Position numbers and translations under genes: made by a program. The notes under the pieces were generated by a model. That model did no database searches and was not told the DNA's origin. It saw only the letters and a list, made by a program, of their open reading frames with translations. 64,000 nucleotides of DNA from Pristionchus mayeri (lineage: Eukaryota > Nematoda > Chromadorea > Rhabditida > Neodiplogasteridae). Positions within the stretch are counted from its first letter, which is position 1. Each line of letters starts with the position of its first letter. Shown piece by piece: positions 54,425 through 64,000 of this stretch. The DNA lies in NCBI GenBank assembly GCA_036245805.1, contig BTRK01000003.1, positions 37,093,215-37,157,214 of the forward strand, read 5' to 3'.

Positions 54425-56379
54425 TAATTGTAATGCTTACTAGTAAATGATTATTTTCTTGAGAATGTTTATTGTTTGCATAACAAAAGACTATATCTTT
54501 TTCTGGAAGACGATATCCGGGAAGATGTAAGGTGGAGTAGGAACGATTATGTTCGTGGGCATTCGATAATGAGAGGGCGTCATGATGAGAATGGAAGGGG
54601 TAGAGGATCATTTTTTTCAGGTTCGGTAACTACTGTTCATAACAGTTTCATAGCGCTCCATTGCAAAAACAGTCCCCTTAGACGATTCCGCAATTTGAAA
54701 ACCCCTACTTGATTCTCATTGAGTCAGTTGCTATGTAAGCATTCCCTCACTCTCGGAATCTCAAATCAAATCCTGCTTAACACACACGCAAGTGACAAAA
54801 TGGAGAGGAAGCTATTTATCTTACGAAATAGTTAACATTGAACTCGCTTTTGGACGACATCAACGGTTTAGAGTACAAGCAAAGTTTCATAAAATTAACA
54901 TACAACGCGAGAGTGGGTACTAACTGAAACGTCTGAGATCCAATTTAACGTGCAACCGAAAACTACAAACAATTCAGGGACTAGAGGGAATGAAAGAAAG
55001 ATCTGGGTGAAAAGCAATTTAATGCATGATATAGGTGTTCTCCGCCTCGAGATCGCAAACCTTACCGTGGAAGGATACTTTAATCTTGAAGTCCAAGTCG
55101 CGCAAGTGAAAACTCCTTTCAGTTCCTCGCCCTTCTTGACGATAAGAGCATCCTCAAAGAAATGAGTAAATTAGTGGCATGGTGAGGTACTCAAGTAATC
55201 CATAAAATATGCAAACAAACATAGGCTAAAGTATACCTGTACGCAGTCGTCGCGCCTCATTCGCAGCATAAAATCGGAGGTCCACGCGAGATCGAGTATT
55301 TGAACAGTGTAGAGGTCGATCTACAAAACAGTGCACATTTTCCTTAGCTGAAGCCGCAGCATATGAAGGTTAATTTAACAACGATTATAAGATAACTTGA
55401 GACATACCTCCTTGACGCAGTAGCTGTTGGCCATAACTCGGTTGCTCCTTACAGCATCAACAAGGGACTCAGTGATTGCCACCTTGCGAATGGAAGACAT
55501 GTTGAAGCCGTGCACTTCGTCCCACCTGCAACAACGTACGTGGGCAGGCAACAAACCATGATTTTTAAAAGTTGTTAAATTCAAACAGAACTTTGGGTCA
55601 AAGTAGCCCAGGTCATACTGATTTGAAAAATCGTATGCCTTTGATCCTAATCTAATGAGTTTTCAAATTTTTAGAAGTTGTTTAAATATTCCAGAAAAAG
55701 GCTTAAGCATTTTCGACCCGATGAGATCATCGAATGCTCTAAAAACTATTAGGGTGCCCGCGCCACAACTGATAAGTTAACAACCAATTAGAATCGAGCC
55801 GAACACTAATCAGTTAATCTTCTCATCCTCGTACTGCCTGTCCTCGATGCAGTAACGAAGAGCTTGGCCTTGTCGGGGAAGAGCAGGCCCCCAGGCGCCA
55901 GCTACTTGTCACGAGCGTAGAGGACGGTGTTCAGCATGGACTCGTGGATGAGGCAATATCCCATCCACCCGGAGATGATGCCATCAACCTACGACAGCAT
56001 CATATTTTAGCATAAATTTTACTATATTTAAACGGCAAATGCAGACGTAAACATAATAACAAAATGATAAAATAAATACCTTTTCGATGCCGAAAGGCGA
56101 CTCCTTGATGTCTTCAATCTTGCTCTGGACAACTTTGATGATATGGCCGAGGTTGTTGTCATTAATGATATGTATTGACTGGATGGTCATGTTCGAGAAC
56201 TCTACCTAGAAAGGAAGCAATAATTTTTGACCGCAAAATGCGCGTAAAACCGGTTACTAGAAGCCAATGAAATGGGCAAACCTTGAAGAGGTGCTTGTTG
56301 TGGCAAATGGAATCGCGGTAGGCCTCGGTGCGAATCGTATCCTTGAGCATCTTCTAAAACGATCGAGTTAGCTATGTCA

Positions 56380-56676
<297 letters not shown>

Positions 56677-59313
56677 TCACAAACTGACTTTATTTTATAA
56701 AAAAATTAATATCGGCTAAATTATCGATTTTTAATTTTTTTGAGTGCGATTTCCCGAGAAATGCGATGATTACGCATCGAATAACCCCAAACATGACCCA
56801 TGAAAGTGTATTTTGAGTGTCATTTAAATTTTGTAACAAAAAGTTTGTTACAATTGCACACATCGAGTCATTCGTAGCGGAATTTTAATTCGGGACGATA
56901 GTCAAGCGCACTTCAAATGGCACTTTTCATAGCTTACTTCTCCTTTTTCGTACCAAACGGTAATGCTGAGCAGGCCGTTGCCGAGTGTCCAATTCGAAGT
57001 GACAACTGCTTCGTGCAGTGCCCGATTACAGAGAGATACGCTGATCCTACGAGTAAAGTCCTAATCATGAGTTAGCATTATCATATGAGAGGAATCGCGA
57101 GAGAATCGACATTTTTGGTTCACCCGACCGCTCCGCACCAGGATAAAGATCAGGAATGATGACTTCAACATAAAATTTTTAGCGCTTGATGGTAGCTTTC
57201 TTTGGAAACAAAGAACGACCCTATATCTTTATTTTAAAAGGAATTATGATCATTTAAGTGCTCCCGATTTGACTATCGAAAAGTAATGGTATCATGTTTG
57301 GCCTTCTGAATCTCGAAGATGACGACAGATATTAAAATTCTGACGACGCAGTTTGAAAGAGCATCATCCAAAGTACTTGTGGCTAAAATGCTTTCCAGAT
57401 TGGTCAAACTTTTTTCCTACCGCCGCTGACCTCCTCAAATGGTCGATTCTCTCGCGATTCCTCTCATATAGCTATAGCGTAAACATCGTGTATATATAAA
57501 TGATAAAAAGGCTAATTGTAAGAAATGACATAAACATATTGGGGTGTCCGGAAAGTTCGTATAATTTTTTGTTTTTATTTTTTATTCAATGCTTTACAAT
57601 TCTCAGTGACCAATGTATGCCCCCTTCTTTCTCACTACCTCCCTCCAGCGATTGGGCAGGGTCTCGATTCCTCACTTCCAAAATGCGGGTTCCTTCGAGA
57701 CCGCCCAGTTCACGGAAGCCCTCACAACTTCATCTCGATTCTTGAACTTCTTTCCTTTGCAGAAGTCAGAGAGAGAGCGGAAGCAGTGGTAGTCGCATGG
57801 GGAGAAATCCGGGGAATACGGTGGATGGGGAATCCTCTCGATCTTCAGCTCGTCCATTTTCTTCTGGGTCATCTTCGCTCGATGTGGGCGAGCATTGTCC
57901 ATCAGAAGAAGAATTTTGCCCTGGTTCAGGAGTCTGGGAGGGACTCTGATCGCGACATCTTCCAGTTGTTCAGAGAAGAGGTCGGCATTGATGCTGGTGC
58001 CAGGGGCGAGGATCTCCCAGTAGATGGGACCGAGCACTGAGATGAAGAAGCAGAGGAGTTCCTTCTTTCCGTGCTCTTCCTTCTTCGGGACGGGCGTGGG
58101 CTTCTCATCTGCATCCACCCATTGCAGTCTCCTCACAGGGCTATCGTACGCGATCCACTTCTCATCTGTAGCGATGATGGAATTGACCCATCGAAGATTG
58201 GATCTACGATGGAGTAATCCCCGACAGACTTGAACACGATTTTTCAGCTGTTCGGGGGAGAGGTCATGGGGAATCACTTGTGGGAGTTTCGGCTTCTTCC
58301 CAGATCGATGGAGGATATCGGACTCCGTTGATCTGGGAGTACCAGTATCCTTCTTCAACTCACGCACACTGGCCATGGGCTTGCGCTTCAGTGTGCGGAG
58401 AACGAGAGGCTGATCGAGGGAGGGAGGGCGTCCAGAGCGGGGTTGATCATCGATACCAAACTCCCCTTTCTTGAAGCGGGAGAACCACTTATAGCAGAAG
58501 GGTATGGAGGGGGCGTCAGCTCCTTCTGACTGGGCCAGGGCAGAGTGGGCCTCCTTCACGGATCGGCCAAGACGGTAGTAATGAAGTAAAACTGCTCGGA
58601 GGTAGAGATGGGAGTCCATCACAAGAATCAATGTAGCAACTAGGAGACTGATTAAATCCTCTCACTACTCAACGTCAGAATGATGCAATACATTGTTGAC
58701 AAACAGATTGCGCAATCACTGCATTTGATCGCGAACTGACTTTTTTCCGAAGCATTATACGAACTTTCCGGACACCCCAATATAATAGGATGAGCAAGCC
58801 CCAGAATGTAACCTGTCTTGCAGTCCGAGTGGTTCAATGATCACTCTGAGTAACTCTATCGGAAGGTCGGTAATCATCTTCTGCAAAATTGTTAAACAAA
58901 TGTGAAGTCGTTGGTATAAATATCAAAGACCAAAACCAGTCTCCCGAAAACCAGGTATTTTGTGCAGCGTTATGCAAAAAATATGATTTTCAAGCTCTGC
59001 TTGACCAACAATGTCTACTTCTGAATGAAGTGTTTGCTTTATATCGGAATTAAAATAATCTATAAATGCAAATTTACTGACAATTTTAAATTCTACATTG
59101 TTCGTTTCTTCTTCTCCTTCCATTTCTAGCCAGTTTTCGAGATCTGCCAAATGCTCGTCGTACAAATCCTAAACAAAATATATATTTGTGTTTTCGATGG
59201 TAGCTTTCTCGATACGTTTCGCTACTTTCGTCACTTTCCCGCGTGCACATGCCCCCCTTCATCTCCTAGCCACTCGCTCTAACTGCACCGGGTTAGAGCG
59301 AGCAGGAGGAGGC

Positions 59314-59344
<31 letters not shown>

Positions 59345-62300
59345 CGGAGCAGCGGCTTGGGTAGCCAGTTATAACCAGAGGTCACAATACCGTGATTTCG
59401 AGGCGTGCTTTTAATCTCGAGTTGCCAATACTAGAACATTACGAAAGAACAAATTCCGAAATTACACTACTATCATTTTCATTCATGACACCGAAAATCA
59501 ATCTAGATTGCGCCGAACATGTTTCACAAAAATGGTGTTACATATATCTTCCGAAAAAATGTTACTCACATCATCCGATGAGTCATAGTTTCCTGACGTC
59601 ATCAGTCCAAATTTCTTCGATGAAATCGAAAGGGTCAAATTGGCAAAATGAACGAATTCTTTGCGAGTATGAGCACTAAATGTAAGCATTAATTTTAACT
59701 GCTCCTTCGTGAGCCATTCTCGACAAAGTAATCACGAGTGGAAACATCGAAAGTGAGAGCAAGAGAGGGAGCAAGTGAGAGCAAGAGAGATCTGCTGATA
59801 ACACATAGACGCATCATTTTCGAAACATTTCAAGAGTATCATGGGTCATTAGCAAGGTGAATAGCACGCCTCTCACGAGGGAATCGAGCTCAATGAAGTG
59901 AAAGCTAATAATTTTGACTTTTTGACTCAATTTTTTCAGATGCTCATTTGAGCTACTCAATCGCTGTTTTCATCCATTTTTATGATCCTAAAATTCATAC
60001 TTCGAAACTGTTAAAAGCCAGACAAGTTTGTATCCTGTTATCACCATGCTGAACAAAATTCGAAAAAATGTGATTTTTATTCCGCCAAAAGTATGCTATC
60101 GCAAACTGACTATTTCTCGGCCTCTGAAACTGATGAAACCATTTCATCATAAGTACCTTAAAGTGGAATGCCTGCCCTCAATGACCTGCTTGAGTAACCA
60201 CGGATTGCTTATCTGCTGTTTTTTTACAACGACTTTTTCGTGCAAATCAGTGGCGGGTCAAGGTGACGCCGAACGGATATGCATTTGACTCTGCTACAGA
60301 ATTTTGTATGAATTAATTTGGATCTAATACAACTATTATGAAGGTATGGCATGGAGGAGTATATAAGCTAGAATAGAGATTCTTGTCCTTAGAAGTATAT
60401 TTCGCAGGGGGATATCACGCCTCTCCCGAGAGAAGCCCAATCGTCGTGTAACCGGATTCAGCTCAATCATCGTGTAGCCGGATTAAATAGTCCAGAATCT
60501 TGGCTTTGACTCCATTCCAAAAAGTTTGTAGAATATCCCGTGAGAGGCATGATTTACACGATTTAGATGCAAAATATAAAGCCAAGTCTACTAGCTTTTC
60601 TTTTCACCTTTCACCATTTCGAGATCTCTCGTTGTATTCCACTCCCTTTCGAAATCTCTCGTTGTATTCCACTACCTTTTGAAATATCTCGTTGTATTCC
60701 ACTCCCTTTCGAGATCTGTCGTTGTATTCCACACATGCTGGCACTTGGTCTCGCTTCATCTATCATTATCTTGATATTATTTTGCTATAATTCTACAAAC
60801 ACTTACATTGTTATTTATTGTTTGATAAAATCATCATACAACTATCATTTATCGTATATTGCACATGATTTATTATGAATAGCATACAAATGTTCACAAT
60901 TAATTGTCATTGACTCCATTGCGAATACAGTAAATGTGTTATGTATCATCTTTTAATAGTAGTTTAGGTACTCTGACTGATTAACAATTTGTAATATATA
61001 TGCCTTAAATCGTCAAAGCAGCAAATCTGCGAATCTGCGAATCTTTAAATCTGCGAGGTTTTGGGAATCGATGTCCTTTTCGCCAAAGTTGCTTCAGCAC
61101 ATCAGCACCAATGGCAGCCTAATGAGAAAATAATATATTGCGATTGACACTTTGACAACTTTTGGCTCACTTTTCCTTTCTTGCTCATTCGAAATTCCAC
61201 GGGTCGAGTAATGGAGAGCATCTCTGCCGCAGTCAATAGGGGTGAAAGAAACATTGCTGACGCCATTTCTAGGTCGATGATGACCTCTTTCTGAGCTTTC
61301 CCGATCAATTCATGAATTCTTTAATAGAAGTTAGTTTAGAGATTTTCATTAATTGCAAAAACTTGGTAATCGGAAGGCGCACAACATCCAATAAAAACCA
61401 CAACTTACTCGTCACAGAAATTTCCAGGATATTTCAGTGTCACTGTAAGCTTATCGAAATGAACATTGCAATCGATATAGTTGATGAATGATTTGTAGAA
61501 TTTTTGAATCCTTTGGGACCTGCGTGTATTTTATGGGTTGAAACATAAAAAAGAGATATTTTTTTAGTCACGTACATTGCTAAGTTTGAGCTCCTTCAAT
61601 TGTAGTTTGTCAAAGAAATGACTTAGGTATCCACATTCGTTGTCTCCGAGAAAAGTATCAGTAATATTGTTGACTCGTTTTTCAATTTGCTTGATTCCAC
61701 AAATATCCGCGTTGAACCGGTCCTAAATACAATTGGTCACAATTCGAACTCTCAAATGGTAGAAAAGCGATAGAGTGCACGGAATAAATATACAGGCCCA
61801 TTGATTCTCGAATTATATCTAATTTCGATAAGACTGACATCTCCTGGGCGACCGCATCCAAAGGAAACAGTTAGTATGCCATTGCCGAGTTTTGAGCAAT
61901 TCGAGGTCGCCACTGCCTCATGCAGTGCTCGATTGCAAAGAGAGACGCTTATTCTGGAATTAATTATCACAATGAAGAGCTTAACAATACAAATTCTTCA
62001 TTGATTCTAGTTATGACCTGTCGCGAAGTCCTAGTGGTTCCACGATCTTTCTGAGCAATTCCTTCGGTAGATCATTTATCATCTTCTGTAAAAAAATAGT
62101 TAAAAAAAACAATCAAATGGTCTAGTTAAAACATAGATTACGTAGTCGTTTAGTATGATCAAATGGATTTCGACATATAATTGATGTACAATTTTAAGTT
62201 TTTTTTTTTGAAAATTTACGATTTTAAAGTCGACGAATTCCGGTTCGTTCTTATCATCTTCCTCCTCAAGCCAATAGTCGATGTCAAATTGTTCATTCAA

Positions 62301-64000
62301 GCAATCCCGATATTAATTTATTCTTAGGAAACGAATACGTGCACAAAATTTGAAATGTAAAGTGAGAAACGTCATACCTTAAACCTTATTCTAACCTAAA
62401 TTATGCAAGGATTGTATCACGAAACAATATACAAATAGGGGTTACGTCATCAACAACCAAACAAAGGGTTACTCACGATTACCAAGTTTTTGCAATTAAT
62501 GAAAATCTCTAAACTAACTTCTATTAAAGAATTCATGAATTGATCGGGAAAGCTCAGAAAGAGGTCATCATCGACCTAGAAATGGCGTCAGCAATGTTTC
62601 TTTCACCCCTATTGACTGCGGCAGAGATGCTCTCCATTACTCGACCCGTGGAATTTCGAATGAGCAAGAAAGGAAAAGTGAGCCAAAAGTTGTCAAAGTG
62701 TCAATCGCAATATATTATTTTCTCATTAGGCTGCCATTGGTGCTGATGTGCTGAAGCAACTTTGGCGAAAAGGACATCGATTCCCAAAACCTCGCAGATT
62801 TAAAGATTCGCAGATTCGCAGATTTGCTGCTTTGACGATTTAAGGCATATATATTACAAATTGTTAATCAGTCAGAGTACCTAAACTACTATTAAAAGAT
62901 GATACATAACACATTTACTGTATTCGCAATGGAGTCAATGACAATTAATTGTGAACATTTGTATGCTATTCATAATAAATCATGTGCAATATACGATAAA
63001 TGATAGTTGTATGATGATTTTATCAAACAATAAATAACAATGTAAGTGTTTGTAGAATTATAGCAAAATAATATCAAGATAATGATAGATGAAGCGAGAC
63101 CAAGTGCCAGCATGTGTGGAATACAACGACAGATTTCGAAAGGGAGTGGAATACAACGAGAGATCTCGAAAGGGTGAAAGGTGAAAAGAAAAGCTAGTAG
63201 ACTTGGCTTTATATTTTGCATCTAAATCGTGTAAATCATGCCTCTCACGGGATATTCTACAAACTTTTTGGAATGGAGTCAAAGCCAAGATTCTGGACTA
63301 TTTAATCCGGCTACACGATGATTGAGCTGAATCCGGTTACACGACGATTGGGCTTCTCTCGGGAGAGGCGTGATATCCCCCTGCGAAATATACTTCTAAG
63401 GACAAGAATCTCTATTCTAGCTTATATACTCCTCCATGCCATACCTTCATAATAGTTGTATTAGATCCAAATTAATTCATACAAAATTCTGTAGCAGAGT
63501 CAAATGCATATCCGTTCGGCGTCACCTTGACCCGCCACTGATTTGCACGAAAAAGTCGTTGTAAAAAAACAGCAGATAAGCAATCCGTGGTTACTCAAGC
63601 AGGTCATTGAGGGCAGGCATTCCACTTTAAGGTACTTATGATGAAATGGTTTCATCAGTTTCAGAGGCCGAGAAATAGTCAGTTTGCGATAGCATACTTT
63701 TGGCGGAATAAAAATCACATTTTTTCGAATTTTGTTCAGCATGGTGATAACAGGATACAAACTTGTCTGGCTTTTAACAGTTTCGAAGTATGAATTTTAG
63801 GATCATAAAAATGGATGAAAACAGCGATTGAGTAGCTCAAATGAGCATCTGAAAAAATCGCAAAAAATCATAAAAAGCGGCAGTCGGAAACATTTGGACA
63901 ATTATTATGATGAACGATAAGTATTCAGCTGGGCGCAAAGTACATATTTACAAACAATAATGATAATGTATCAGGACTGTACTTGAATGAATCGCGTAAG

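Overview
The window looks like nuclear DNA from a free-living clade V nematode. The spliced genes have many short exons, mostly 40-60 nt introns and TTTCAG-type acceptors. The gene families are nematode-style: a UDP-glucuronosyltransferase, a CHK kinase-like protein, BTB/BACK, F-box and C2H2 zinc-finger genes. Mariner, Tc1-like and hAT-like DNA elements are abundant. A diplogastrid such as Pristionchus would fit, but that is inference. Gene models below were built by hand from exon homology, splice signals and phase. Models whose phases close exactly (SLC35A, CHK kinase, UGT) are reliable; the others are partial.

Layout: 0-4.3 kb holds two tandem minus-strand paralogues of an unrecognised internally repeated protein, the first cut by the window edge. 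4.36-6.10 kb holds two abutting transposons. 7.16-7.44 kb holds a tRNA-Ser(AGA) and an inverted damaged copy. 7.67-8.01 kb is a hAT-type MITE. 8.09-11.95 kb is a complete 12-exon nucleotide-sugar transporter of SLC35A type (353 aa, minus). 12.38-16.26 kb is a complete 13-exon CHK kinase-like gene (416 aa, minus) with a foldback element in one intron. 17.94-21.54 kb is a complete 15-exon UGT (plus). 21.82-31.10 kb is a BTB/BACK gene (minus) that seems to be decaying; its introns hold two mariners and several kilobases of palindromic repeats. 31.83-35.73 kb is a zinc-finger gene (plus) built of one-finger exons of uniform phase.

From 35.8 kb the window is dominated by inverted repeats. Three foldback elements run from 35.8 to 40.7 kb, followed by an F-box-like gene (40.75-42.15 kb, minus), a mariner-type MITE, two more foldbacks, and the end of a Thr-rich membrane protein gene (45.65-46.20 kb, plus). 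An F-box gene (46.6-59.2 kb, minus) is stretched by an insertion of about 8.7 kb that contains nested foldbacks and two inverted copies of a PRMT1-like pseudogene. A compact F-box paralogue lies at 61.0-62.3 kb. Its 3' end sits in one arm of a nearly perfect palindrome (59.93-63.86 kb) whose arms differ by two units of a 30-bp minisatellite.

The genes do not form a pathway. SLC35A and UGT both concern nucleotide sugars, but they act in different compartments and their closeness is probably chance. The main theme is genome dynamics: repeated inversion-duplication and transposon nesting inside introns of fast-evolving F-box, BTB and zinc-finger genes.
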